Below the pieces are notes generated by a model that worked only from the letters and a program-made list of their open reading frames with translations, did no database searches and had not been told where the DNA came from. 64,000 nucleotides of DNA from assembly GCA_046160305.1 (NCBI GenBank), contig JBJXGX010000160.1, forward strand, positions 1-64,000. The letters are read 5' to 3'. Shown one piece after another: positions 42,842 through 51,684 of the stretch. The DNA comes from SHXR01 sp046160305. Its GTDB lineage: Bacteria > Pseudomonadota > Gammaproteobacteria > Burkholderiales > SG8-39. The translations under genes and the position numbers were made by a program. Numbering within the stretch: the stretch's first letter is position 1; each line of letters starts with the position of its first letter.

Positions 42842-43822
42842 TCACTCCACCCTGACATCGTGATCCTTCACGATCTTCGCCCACTTCGCTTTCTCGGTGC
42901 TGACAAATCGTGCAAGCGCCTCGGGTGCCATCGGGATCGCCTCGGCGCCTAGATCGCTTAAGCGCTTCTTCATTTCGGGTTCGCCTAGGATTCGCAACAG
43001 CTCGCTGTTCAGCCTTGTCACCACTTCCTTTGGCGTCCCTTTGGGACCAAAGAGAGCCTGGTACTGTCCCGCGAAGAAACCCGGATAGCCGAGCTCGGCA
43101 ACGGTGGGGACATCAGGGATGAATGACAAACGGTTCGGACTCATCACTCCCAGCAGGCGAAGCTTGCCGCCTCTTACGAACGGATAGGTCGAGATCATTG
43201 CAATGGCGAGCGCATCGGCTTGACCCGATGCAACGTCGGCCAGGGCCGGGGCGCCACCTTTGTATGGAATGAACGTCCAAGTCACCCCGGCACGCGCACC
43301 CAGTTCGACACCGGCCAAATGCGACGCGCTGCCGTTGCCAAGGTGTGCATAGTTGACCTTGCCCGGATTCGCTTTGGCGAACTCGAGAAGCTCCGCGAGG
43401 GTCTGCGCCTTGAAATTCGGATTGACCGCCACACCGTGCGGTGAATTCACGAGCATCGTGATCGGCGTGAAATCTTCGATCGGGTCGAAGGGCAGCTTCG
43501 GATACACCGCGGGTCCGATGGTAAGTGTGCTCAGATCGGCGTGTAGGAGGGTGTAGCCATCCGCTGGCGCCTTGGCAACGAAATCGGCACCGATGTTGCC
43601 GTTCGCGCCCGGTCTGTTCTCGATCAGGAACGGCTGGCCAAGCGACTCCTGCAGTCGTGCGCTGAGGATCCTGCCGACGATATCGGTGGCGCCGCCCGCT
43701 GGGAACGTAATGACGACGCGCACGGGCTTGACGGGATAGGTTTGTGCATGCGCCGGGAAAGCACCCGTGAGGATGGCAAGGGCGAGAAAGGGCACGGCGC
43801 ATCGAGTTGGTACAGTCATCAT
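42842..43822 (-). CDS. Bug-family tripartite tricarboxylate transporter substrate-binding protein (4)
   Basis: The receptor has 326 residues with a signal peptide (cleavage near AHAQ). TYPVKPVRVVITFPAGGATDIVGR and PFLIENRPGANG are the Bug signatures. AGGACGACAAG precedes the ATG (a second ATG follows directly). It is the last gene of a minus-strand run that starts at 48952, 48 nt after the enoyl-CoA hydratase stop. The pathway operon therefore has its own solute receptor, but no TctAB permease is present. Confidence 0.92.
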   Translation of the reverse strand: MMTVPTRCAVPFLALAILTGAFPAHAQTYPVKPVRVVITFPAGGATDIVGRILSARLQESLGQPFLIENRPGANGNIGADFVAKAPADGYTLLHADLSTLTIGPAVYPKLPFDPIEDFTPITMLVNSPHGVAVNPNFKAQTLAELLEFAKANPGKVNYAHLGNGSASHLAGVELGARAGVTWTFIPYKGGAPALADVASGQADALAIAMISTYPFVRGGKLRLLGVMSPNRLSFIPDVPTVAELGYPGFFAGQYQALFGPKGTPKEVVTRLNSELLRILGEPEMKKRLSDLGAEAIPMAPEALARFVSTEKAKWAKIVKDHDVRVE

Positions 43823-43870
43823 TCTTGTCGTCCTGTTGGTGTCATGGTCGGCGCGATAGCGCCATTGGAT

Positions 43871-44698
43871 TCAGCGCCCGGTGAATCGCGGCCTTCGGTT
43901 TTCCTTGTGCGCGGCCATCCCCTCGTCGACGTCGTGACTCCATTCGAGCTCGCGGCGTAGCTGATCGGACAACATGCGTGATGCGTGGAAACCCGGCTCC
44001 TGGCGCGCAGCGCCGATGCGTTTCGCGCCGCGTACTGCGAGGGGGCCGCTATCGCCGATCTTTCTTGCAATCGCGAGGACACCCGGCATCAGTTCTTCCG
44101 GCGGATAGATGCCCTGCACCAGATTCAGGCGTTCCATCTCGGCCGCATCGATCGTGCGCCCGGTGCAGATGAGCTCGATCGCGCGTGCGCGGCCGACGAT
44201 CATCGGCAATCGGACGGGTGCGCCCGCGCCGGGAAATCCGCCCCAGGTGGCTTCAGGCATGGTCATCGTGGCGTGCCGGGATGCGTAACGCAGATCGCAG
44301 GCCAGACACAGCTCGGCCGCGCCGGCGAGGACCTTGCCGTTGATCGCGACGATCACGATCTGCGGCAGCGCTTCGATCGCATCGAACACGCGATTGGAGC
44401 GCATGACGATCTCGATGATCTCGTCTTTCGTGTAACTGGCCCGGATCGCCGGGTTCAGGATACCCATCGAGAAGTTGGCGGTGCCGGAGCCTGTGATGAG
44501 CACCACGTTGATCGAAGGATCGTCGCGGAGCAGGGCGGCGATGGTGCCAAGCCGCGCCATCACCTCGGGGTTCAACCGGTTGAGATCGTCCTGACGATCA
44601 ATGGTGATGGTGAGCAGACCGGAGCACTGGCTGTCACGTTCGAGCACGAGGCCTTCCGGCGTACGCTCGCGCCCGCCTGCCGCCAGTTGGATGCTCAT
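43871..44698 (-). CDS. Enoyl-CoA hydratase/isomerase family protein
   Basis: The 275-residue crotonase-fold protein shows the oxyanion-hole segments TGSGTANFSMGILN and INGKVLAGAAELCLACDLRYAS, and PEATWGGFPGAGAPVRLPMIVG. The catalytic Glu positions (around Glu in PEATWG and the following turn) are only partly canonical, so hydratase, isomerase or hydrolase chemistry is possible. ATG at 44698 overlaps the TGA of the upstream hydrolase gene (ATGA). An open frame extends to 44752, but the coupled ATG is the better start. Confidence 0.85.
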   Translation of the reverse strand: MSIQLAAGGRERTPEGLVLERDSQCSGLLTITIDRQDDLNRLNPEVMARLGTIAALLRDDPSINVVLITGSGTANFSMGILNPAIRASYTKDEIIEIVMRSNRVFDAIEALPQIVIVAINGKVLAGAAELCLACDLRYASRHATMTMPEATWGGFPGAGAPVRLPMIVGRARAIELICTGRTIDAAEMERLNLVQGIYPPEELMPGVLAIARKIGDSGPLAVRGAKRIGAARQEPGFHASRMLSDQLRRELEWSHDVDEGMAAHKENRRPRFTGR

Positions 44699-45501
44699 TG
44701 GGTGCGCCGCATCAATTCGAGCAGCGCGGCGTTGAACGCTTGCGGATTGCACACCGTCGAAATGTGCGTCGCCCCGGGAAGCACGATATGCCGGGCGCCC
44801 GGTGTGGCATCACACATCGCCTGCACGATGTCGGGCGGCGCGCCAACGCGATCGTGTTCGCCGCTTACATACAACACCGGCATGCGAAGGGTCGACAATC
44901 GATCGGCATGGCCAAGCGTGAGAATCGCCGCGATACAGCCAAGATATCCGTCGAGCGAAGTGCGCAGGATGGCGTCACGCACCGATTTCATGGTCGCAGC
45001 GTTGGAGGCGCGAAATTCCTCGGAGAACCATCGGCCGATCGTCCTATCGGCGATCGCCGCGATGCCGTCCTTGGCAGCGGTTGCCACCAATGCGGGCCAG
45101 ATGCCTTGATATTGCGGCGTCATCGTGGCGCGGCAACTCACCGGGACAAGTGCGGACACGCGATCACCATGGCGAAGCGCAAGCTCGCTCACCACGACAC
45201 CGCCCAACCCGAGGCCGGCGATCGCTGATTTGCGAATGGCGAGGGCATCCCAAACGCCGATGACATCGCCCACCAATTGAATGAGCGAGTAGGGGGGCGG
45301 TGAGCTCGTCGACAAGCCGTGGCCACGGCTATCGATGCGAAGAACCCGGTAATCGGCGCTGAGCGCGGGAATCTGCGCATCCCACAACGTGTGATCGTTC
45401 GCGATGCCGGTGACGAACGTGATCCAGGGTTTTCCTTCCGTGCCGTCGACGACGCAATTAAGACGCGCCCTGTCGACGTCGATGAGTCTGGCGATGCCCA
45501 T
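44695..45501 (-). CDS. Alpha/beta-hydrolase-fold protein with Ser-to-Gly nucleophile change
   Basis: The protein has 268 residues and resembles 3-oxoadipate enol-lactonases and NicD-like deformylases (VTGIANDHTLWDAQIPALSADYRVLRIDSRGHG). The elbow normally GxSxGG reads AGLGLGG, so Gly98 (codon GGG) stands at the nucleophile position. Asp217 (GEHDRVG) and His246 (GATHIS) of the triad remain. Some cofactor-free dioxygenases of this fold keep His-Asp and do without a Ser nucleophile, so loss of Ser need not mean loss of function. It overlaps the next gene by 4 nt and follows the amidase by 29 nt. Confidence 0.8.
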   Translation of the reverse strand: MGIARLIDVDRARLNCVVDGTEGKPWITFVTGIANDHTLWDAQIPALSADYRVLRIDSRGHGLSTSSPPPYSLIQLVGDVIGVWDALAIRKSAIAGLGLGGVVVSELALRHGDRVSALVPVSCRATMTPQYQGIWPALVATAAKDGIAAIADRTIGRWFSEEFRASNAATMKSVRDAILRTSLDGYLGCIAAILTLGHADRLSTLRMPVLYVSGEHDRVGAPPDIVQAMCDATPGARHIVLPGATHISTVCNPQAFNAALLELMRRTQ

Positions 45502-45530
45502 GCAGCCTCCCGTTGATCCCTACGCCGACC

Positions 45531-46808
45531 CTATGCGGCGAGATGTTGATGAACCCAATGCGCTGCCGCCAAGGTGCGCGCGTCATCATCGAGGCGGCCG
45601 ATGACCTGCAGGCCGAGCGGCAACCCAGCGGGGCCCTTGCCGGCGGGAATGGCGACGCATGGCGTGTGGAGAAATGTCCATACCTGATTGAAAATCGGAT
45701 TTCCTGTGGGGAAGCCTTTGGGCGCCTCGCCCGGCGCTGCAGGAGCGAGCAGTACGTCGCAGTCGCCCATTGCGTCGGGCACCATCTGCCGGCATTCGCG
45801 ACCGAGCGTCTGCGCGCGATGATAGACACCCGGATCCACTTCATAGGCGTTGCCGCATCGTTCGAACAATTCAGGCCGCAATTTTTCGCCGGACCGGTAG
45901 CACTCGTCCGCGAACGAGCGGCCGGTTTCCCACACACCCACGGCGGTCTGCGCTTCGAGCAGGCCGGTGAATCGGTCGGGCAGGGTCACTTCTATCACGA
46001 TCGCGCCGGCCTTCGCGAGTTTGCTGCCGGCAGCAAGCAGGCACGCCTGCATTTCCGGGGTGGCGTGACGCCACTCGTGGGTCTTGCAAAGCCCAATGCG
46101 GGGCGTGGCGATGTGATCGGGTACCAACAACCCGCGATACGACAATACAGCGGCGACCCACAACGCAATATCAGGGACCGTGCGTGCGAAGCCGCCAACG
46201 GTATCGAGCGAATCGGCGCTATTCCAGACACCCTTCTTCGGGATCAAGTTATAGGTCGGCTTATATGCAACGACCCCGCAGAAGGAACCCGGTCGGATCG
46301 TCGAGCCGAGCGTCTGCGTTCCGGTCGCCAACGGCAACATGAAATCGGCCACCGCGGCAGCCGATCCGGATGACGATCCGCCCGGGGTATGTTCAATGTT
46401 GTGCGGATTGCGCGTTTCATTGGGTGGAAACGTCGCGAGCTCGGTCGTCACGGTCTTGCCGAGAATGATGCCGCCGGCGCGTCGCGTCGCGGCAACGCAC
46501 GCCGCATCGAGTGAAGTCTTGAGACCGGTATAGACCTTCGATCCGCCCTGGGTGGGCATGTCGTAGGTCTCGAAGATGTCTTTGACGCCGATCGGCAGCC
46601 CATGGAGCATGCCTTTGACCGGCCCCGAATCGAGCAGCTTGGCGGCGGCCAGCGCCTGCTCACGGCCAAGATAGGCAAAGGCCCGAACGCTCGGATCGCG
46701 TTCATCAATCCGCTCGAGCAAGGCGCGAACATATTGTTGCGCGGTGATCTCTCGCTGCGCGAGTTTCCTGGCAGCGTCGATGGCGCTGAGACGAATGAGG
46801 TCTTTCAT
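45531..46808 (-). CDS. Amidase (amidase-signature family), operon member
   Basis: The 425-residue hydrolase carries Lys76 (GVKDIFETYD), the Ser cluster TPGGSSSGS (Ser145 region) and nucleophile Ser169 in GTQTLGSTIRP, the complete amidase-signature triad. It releases ammonia or an amine from a carboxamide. In this operon, directly after a DHPH-like hydroxylase, it may act on an amide generated when an N-heterocycle is opened, which is inference. It starts 15 nt after the FAD monooxygenase stop. Confidence 0.87.
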   Translation of the reverse strand: MKDLIRLSAIDAARKLAQREITAQQYVRALLERIDERDPSVRAFAYLGREQALAAAKLLDSGPVKGMLHGLPIGVKDIFETYDMPTQGGSKVYTGLKTSLDAACVAATRRAGGIILGKTVTTELATFPPNETRNPHNIEHTPGGSSSGSAAAVADFMLPLATGTQTLGSTIRPGSFCGVVAYKPTYNLIPKKGVWNSADSLDTVGGFARTVPDIALWVAAVLSYRGLLVPDHIATPRIGLCKTHEWRHATPEMQACLLAAGSKLAKAGAIVIEVTLPDRFTGLLEAQTAVGVWETGRSFADECYRSGEKLRPELFERCGNAYEVDPGVYHRAQTLGRECRQMVPDAMGDCDVLLAPAAPGEAPKGFPTGNPIFNQVWTFLHTPCVAIPAGKGPAGLPLGLQVIGRLDDDARTLAAAHWVHQHLAA

Positions 46809-46823
46809 GGATGCCTTTCGTAG

Positions 46824-48089
46824 TTATCGGAGGCCGGACGATTGGGAATGGGCACTCGCCGCGGCCGACAACTCGCGAACACCGGCGAGCGGCGCACCCA
46901 TCTCGCTCATGACCTTGAGCGGATCCTGATGCAATTCGTTCGGGGCGCGTTGCGCGAGCGGCTTCAGTTGCGCCTCTAAATACGCGCCGAGTCGACGGCC
47001 GCGGGCAACCAACCCGCTGCCGAAGCGCCGGCGCTCGATATCATAGCGAGTGAGTGCGGCATCGATGGTGGGCGACTCCACCAGCGCGGCCGCCAGTGTT
47101 CTGGCATCGAGCGCGGCCTTGGTGATGCCCGCGCCGACGTGCGGTCGCGCGACGAAGGCCGCATCGCCAAGCAGAACTGCACGGCCAAACACGAGCTGTG
47201 GTGATTCCAGATCGAAGATTGGTTGAAAGAATAATTGCTTGGTGCGATGGATGGTTTCCGCGATCTGCGGGGCGAGCAGGCGGTCCGCGCTTGCCCGGGT
47301 CGCGGCGAGTACGTCCGTGCGGATCAGCGGTGGCGGAATGGCCAGACCATGTTGATGGCCGGTCGCGTCGGTGCACAGATCGGGAAGCATGTGGACCGGG
47401 TCGACCGGGCGATACCAGACGAAATTCATCGCGCGATGTCCGGGTCGCGTATCGTCGCCGACACCCGGGACCGGATAGGCGAGCAGCACCTCGCCATCGG
47501 GCAGGCAGAACGTATAGCGATGAAACAGCGCCGCGTGCGAGGCAGGCGAGAAATCGGCCTCATCGACCAGGCCGCGCCATGCGACATAGCCGGCGTACCG
47601 AGGTTGGACTTCGGGCATGAATTGTTCGCGCACGGTCGAGCGAATTCCGTCGGCACCGATGAGCAGATCGGCGACCTCGTGCGATCCGTCCGCGAAACAC
47701 GCGTGGACGCGATCCCCGTGCAACTCGACACGCGCAAGCTTCGCGTTGAATCGACTGCGTTCGGCGGGAAACGCATCTTTCAACGGACGATAGATGCGTG
47801 CCCATGCGCTCATCGTCTGCGGCATCGGGATGCGATGACTCACCTGTCCGGCGCGATCGAGGCATACCCGTTCGTGCAAGGCGATGCCAAGATCGGGATC
47901 AACCGGGACGCCGATTTCACGCATCACGTCAAACAGCTCGCTATGCGTGCCGATCCCTGCGCCGCGGGTCGCCAGATCGTCGGCCGATCGCTCGAAGACA
48001 CACACGTCCCAACCAATCCGCAGCAACGTGTGCGCTGCGAACAGGCCGCCCAGCGAGCCGCCGATGACGAGCGCGCGTCCGCCCTTCAT
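46824..48089 (-). CDS. FAD-dependent monooxygenase, 2,6-dihydroxypyridine 3-monooxygenase-like
   Basis: A 421-residue PHBH-fold hydroxylase with FAD motif IGGSLGG (9-15), GADG (145-148) and GDAAFVARPHVGAG (308-321). The middle region RYAGYVAWRGLVDEADF, then FCLPDGEVLLAYPVPG and NFVWYRPV, closely follows the pattern I know for 2,6-dihydroxypyridine hydroxylase of nicotine-degrading bacteria. It would hydroxylate an electron-rich heteroaromatic ring using NAD(P)H. It overlaps the upstream DUF1932 gene by 4 nt and is followed by an amidase, consistent with N-heterocycle breakdown. Confidence 0.82.
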   Translation of the reverse strand: MKGGRALVIGGSLGGLFAAHTLLRIGWDVCVFERSADDLATRGAGIGTHSELFDVMREIGVPVDPDLGIALHERVCLDRAGQVSHRIPMPQTMSAWARIYRPLKDAFPAERSRFNAKLARVELHGDRVHACFADGSHEVADLLIGADGIRSTVREQFMPEVQPRYAGYVAWRGLVDEADFSPASHAALFHRYTFCLPDGEVLLAYPVPGVGDDTRPGHRAMNFVWYRPVDPVHMLPDLCTDATGHQHGLAIPPPLIRTDVLAATRASADRLLAPQIAETIHRTKQLFFQPIFDLESPQLVFGRAVLLGDAAFVARPHVGAGITKAALDARTLAAALVESPTIDAALTRYDIERRRFGSGLVARGRRLGAYLEAQLKPLAQRAPNELHQDPLKVMSEMGAPLAGVRELSAAASAHSQSSGLR

Positions 48090-48952
48090 TTCCCTGGTTT
48101 CGCGCCGGGTGCGCCTTTCAGCAGCAAGCCACGAATTTCATCGAGCGTCGGATCACTGCGTGCCTCCTTGCACGCGCTCAAACGCGCATAGAGATCGGCG
48201 CTCGCCAGGTGGAATCCATCGGGTAGGCCGGCGCTGTGGAAGCTTGCCGCGATTTCTTCCATTTCCGCGATCCAACGCCAAGCCTTGCGTGCACTGGCCG
48301 TAATCGCCGTCGAGCGCTTGACCAGATCGGATTGGCTTTCACCCCATTCGTTGAGGAGAACCTCATCAATGCCTTCATGCGCGGCCAATGTTCGAATGTT
48401 CCCGAGCAACGCAATGGACCCTTTCGTCCAGGCCGCATAACACGCCTTCACGGCCGACGCCGCGCCCACCGGCTGTTTGAGCACGATGGTTCCAAGCGCC
48501 GTACCGGCAAACAGTTCAGCGACCCGTTCTGCCTCGTTGCCGGCGAGATAGAGACGCGTACGAACGCCTTGCCGCGGCGGCGGTCCGATGATTCCCCCGT
48601 CGACGAATGTGCCGCCCGCGGCGACGACGACTTCACCGATGGCACGCGAGGTGGCCGGTGCGATGGCATTGGCATCGACATAGAGGCCCTTGAATCCCGC
48701 CGCGACGGCGGAATGTGCGAGGTCGAGCGCCGCGTGCGGTGGGCAGACCGACAAGATGATCCGGCTGTCCCGGATGGTGGATCGCAAACTGCCGCCGTCG
48801 TGCAAGGCGGCCGCTTTGGCACGCGCCAAGGTTTCGTTGCTCCGACCCTCTGATGCGAACATGACGCGCATATTGCGTGCTGCGAGGCAGCCACCGATCG
48901 CAGCCCCCATTTCGCCAGGATGCAACAACGCTACGAGAGGTTCACTCATCAT
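48086..48952 (-). CDS. 6-phosphogluconate-dehydrogenase-like NAD(P)-dependent oxidoreductase (DUF1932)
   Basis: A 288-residue Rossmann protein starting VALLHPGEMGAAIGG (beta-hydroxyacid dehydrogenase cofactor motif), followed by SVCPPHAALDLAH, NAIAPATSRAIGE, FVDGGIIGPPPRQG, and the DUF1932 helical domain (VKACYAAWTKGSIALLGNI). The Lys of KACYAAWTKGS is the likely catalytic residue. It should oxidise or reduce a 3-hydroxyacid or imine-type intermediate. It is the first gene of the six-gene minus-strand operon; the promoter should lie in 48953-49150, where no clear boxes were found. Confidence 0.83.
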   Translation of the reverse strand: MMSEPLVALLHPGEMGAAIGGCLAARNMRVMFASEGRSNETLARAKAAALHDGGSLRSTIRDSRIILSVCPPHAALDLAHSAVAAGFKGLYVDANAIAPATSRAIGEVVVAAGGTFVDGGIIGPPPRQGVRTRLYLAGNEAERVAELFAGTALGTIVLKQPVGAASAVKACYAAWTKGSIALLGNIRTLAAHEGIDEVLLNEWGESQSDLVKRSTAITASARKAWRWIAEMEEIAASFHSAGLPDGFHLASADLYARLSACKEARSDPTLDEIRGLLLKGAPGAKPGK

Positions 48953-49153
48953 CGGCTCCGGGGTGTTCGCTGGACCGATCGGGCGAAGGCATGGTCGACA
49001 TCGTCACCACGCAGCCCGACGGCAGGGCGAGTGTACTGCGTGTGGTTCGATGCGTGGGGAACGGCGCCCGGCCCACCGGCCTGCGTCGCGGATCCCGAAG
49101 ACATTGCCGCGAGGCGCTCCGAAAACCGCGCTCGCCGACAACGCTTACAATAA

Positions 49154-49240
49154 TGGTGCCGAGAAGAGGACTCGAACCTCCACACCCTTGCGGGCGCTAG
49201 GACCTGAACCTAGTGCGTCTACCAATTCCGCCATCTCGGC
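49154..49240 (-). tRNA. tRNA-Leu (CAG)
   Basis: The minus strand gives GCCGAGATGGCGGAATTGG and so on, with acceptor stem GCCGAGA/TCTCGGC, D-loop GGTAGACG and T-arm GGTTCGAGTCC. The anticodon arm is CTAGG-TTCAGGT-CCTAG, giving anticodon CAG. The long variable arm (CGCCCGCAAGGGTG) is typical of class II tRNA-Leu. CCA is encoded (plus-strand TGG at 49154-49156). Confidence 0.95.
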
Positions 49241-49420
49241 GCTACGGGGCTGGCATCACGATTCGACGAACTCTCTTCGCCCAACTGTGCGCCATCTTGC
49301 GAATCAAGTGCGAACGTCTTGCGAAGCCATCGCAAACCAACGGGATCAAGAACACGGTCCCTTGGCATGGACCGACTCGCGAGAACGGCCTCGGTAGAGG
49401 TCGTCGATTGATCGCGAGTA

Positions 49421-51682
49421 TTGCCAGTCCGAACGATAACTTCAGGAAGCCGCGGCCCCAAAGCAGCCGCGCATTCTAAGAAAGAAAAGAAAGCTGTGTC
49501 AACGAAACGAAGTAATTCCCTTCCGAAGGCAGTACAAATACGGGGTCAAAGGCCGGTGCGGCCCGAAGTTGATCGCTCGCTCGTGACGATTCCGTCGCGC
49601 GAGGCGATCCTCGAAGCCCTTACGCGCGATTCAATTCCGCTTGCCGAGGCCGACCTTGCCGATCGAATGGGCGTTCCCGAGGACGCCCGCGAAGTGCTGC
49701 ATCGGCGCGTCAACGCGATGGCGCGCGATGGCCAGATCCTGCGCAACCGCAAGGGTGCCCTCCTGATCGCGGAAAAGCTCGATCTCATCAGCGGGCGGGT
49801 CAGCGGTCATCCGGACGGCCACGGCTCCGCGTCGGGGGATGATGGTCATGAATATGTGCTCGCGCCGCGTGAGATGAACCAGGTTCTCCATGGCGATCGT
49901 GTTTTGCTCCGCCCAACCGGGATCGATCGGCGTGGTCGCCGCGAAGGGGTCATTGTCGAGGTGCTCGAGCGGGCGCAGAAGCGGATCGTCGGGCGCTTTC
50001 ACCGCGAGCACGGCGTGTTCTTCGTGGTTGCCTCCGATCGGCGCATCAGCCAGGACATCCTGATTCAGCCGGAAGGCGTGGGCAACGCGAAATCCAACCA
50101 GGTCGTGACGGTGGAGTTGGTCGAGCAGCCATCGCGGAACATGCAACCGATCGGGCGCGTCGTCGAGGTGCTGGGACATGCGACCGATCCCGGCATGGAA
50201 ATCGAGATCGCTCTTCGCAAGCACCAGTTGCCGTTCGAGTTTTCAGCGGCGGCGATCCGCCGGGCGGAACGGTTCACCGAGGGGCTTCGCCCTGCGGAGC
50301 GAAGTGGCCGCGTCGATCTGACCGCGACGCCGCTTGTGACGATCGACGGTGAGACGGCGCGCGATTTCGACGATGCCGTGTTCGCCGAGCGGGACGGGCG
50401 CGGCTATCGATTGCTGGTCGCGATCGCCGATGTCAGCCACTATGTCCGTCCGGGCGAGGCGCTCGATCGTGAAGCGCGCGAGCGTGGCACATCGGTCTAC
50501 TTCCCGCGCCGAGTGATTCCAATGCTGCCTGAACATCTCTCGAACGGTCTTTGCTCCCTCAACCCGCAGGTCGAACGCCTCGCGTTGGTCTGCGAGATGG
50601 CGGTCACGAAGGCGGGGCGGGTCGGCGCGCACAAGTTCTACCCGGCGATCATTCGTTCCGTGGCGCGCTTGACCTATACGCAGGTCGCGGAAGCACTCTA
50701 TGCGGAGAAGAAAGGCGTGGCGGGGTTGCCCGTGATGGATCCGGATCTGATCCCGCATCTGCACTGTCTCGACGAGGTGTTTCGCAGCCTGTTCAATGCC
50801 CGCAAGCAGCGCGGCGCGATCGAGTTCGAGTCGGGCGAAACCGAGCTCGAATTCGATGAGGACGGCAAGATCAAAGGCATCAAAGCGATCGTGCGCAATG
50901 ATGCACACCGCCTGATCGAGGAATGCATGCTCGCGGCCAATGTGTGCGCCGCGACGTTCCTCGAGGAAAACGAGCAGAAGCTGCTCTATCGGGTGCATGA
51001 GGGTCCCACGCCGGAAAAACTCGATAATCTGCGTGAGTTCCTGCGTGGCTTCAACCTGGGCATGCCGGGCGGCGATAAGCCGAACTCCAAGGACTACGCG
51101 CGCTTGATGGACGCGATCAAGGATCGCCCCGACCGATCACTCCTGCAGACCGTTCTGCTTCGATCCATGCGACAGGCGGTGTATAGCCCCGACAACGAGG
51201 GCCACTTCGGCCTTGCTTATCCGGCGTACGCGCATTTCACGTCGCCAATCCGGCGCTACCCGGACCTGCTGGTCCATCGCGCCATCAAGGCGGTGCTTGC
51301 GGGGGAACGTTACGAACCCGGCGACTGGCGCTCGCTCGGGGAGCATGCGTCCCTCACCGAACGCCGTGCCGATGAGGCGTCGCGCGATGTGGTGCAGTGG
51401 CTGAAGTGCTTCTTCATGAAAGACCGGGTGAACGAGGAGTTCGAAGGAACGATCAGCGCGGTCACCGGATTCGGCATCTTCGTCCAGCTCGAGTCGCTTC
51501 ACGTCGAAGGCCTCGTGCATATCTCCGAGCTTGGCAACGACTACTTTCATTTCGATCAGGCCCGCCATGAGCTGCGGGGCGAACGTGGCCTGCATACGTA
51601 TCGGTTGTCAGGAAAAGTTCGCGTTCGGGTCGCGCATGTCGACCTCGATCTCGCGCGCATCGATTTCCGGCTTGCGGATTGA
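49421..51682 (+). CDS. rnr: Ribonuclease R
   Basis: A 753-residue 3'-5' exoribonuclease that degrades structured RNA. An N-terminal winged-helix (IPLAEADLADRMGVPEDAREVL) and cold-shock domains come first. The RNB core TARDFDDAVFAERD, VAIADVSHYVRPG and HFTSPIRRYPDLLVHR contains the Mg-binding Asp residues, and the C-terminal S1 domain (FEGTISAVTGFGIFVQLESLHVEGLVHI) ends the protein. The start is uncertain: TTG at 49421 has no good Shine-Dalgarno, and GTG at 49496 after an A/G-rich stretch is an alternative. It overlaps or abuts rlmB, the usual pairing. Confidence 0.93.
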   Translation: MPVRTITSGSRGPKAAAHSKKEKKAVSTKRSNSLPKAVQIRGQRPVRPEVDRSLVTIPSREAILEALTRDSIPLAEADLADRMGVPEDAREVLHRRVNAMARDGQILRNRKGALLIAEKLDLISGRVSGHPDGHGSASGDDGHEYVLAPREMNQVLHGDRVLLRPTGIDRRGRREGVIVEVLERAQKRIVGRFHREHGVFFVVASDRRISQDILIQPEGVGNAKSNQVVTVELVEQPSRNMQPIGRVVEVLGHATDPGMEIEIALRKHQLPFEFSAAAIRRAERFTEGLRPAERSGRVDLTATPLVTIDGETARDFDDAVFAERDGRGYRLLVAIADVSHYVRPGEALDREARERGTSVYFPRRVIPMLPEHLSNGLCSLNPQVERLALVCEMAVTKAGRVGAHKFYPAIIRSVARLTYTQVAEALYAEKKGVAGLPVMDPDLIPHLHCLDEVFRSLFNARKQRGAIEFESGETELEFDEDGKIKGIKAIVRNDAHRLIEECMLAANVCAATFLEENEQKLLYRVHEGPTPEKLDNLREFLRGFNLGMPGGDKPNSKDYARLMDAIKDRPDRSLLQTVLLRSMRQAVYSPDNEGHFGLAYPAYAHFTSPIRRYPDLLVHRAIKAVLAGERYEPGDWRSLGEHASLTERRADEASRDVVQWLKCFFMKDRVNEEFEGTISAVTGFGIFVQLESLHVEGLVHISELGNDYFHFDQARHELRGERGLHTYRLSGKVRVRVAHVDLDLARIDFRLAD

Positions 51683-51684
51683 CA

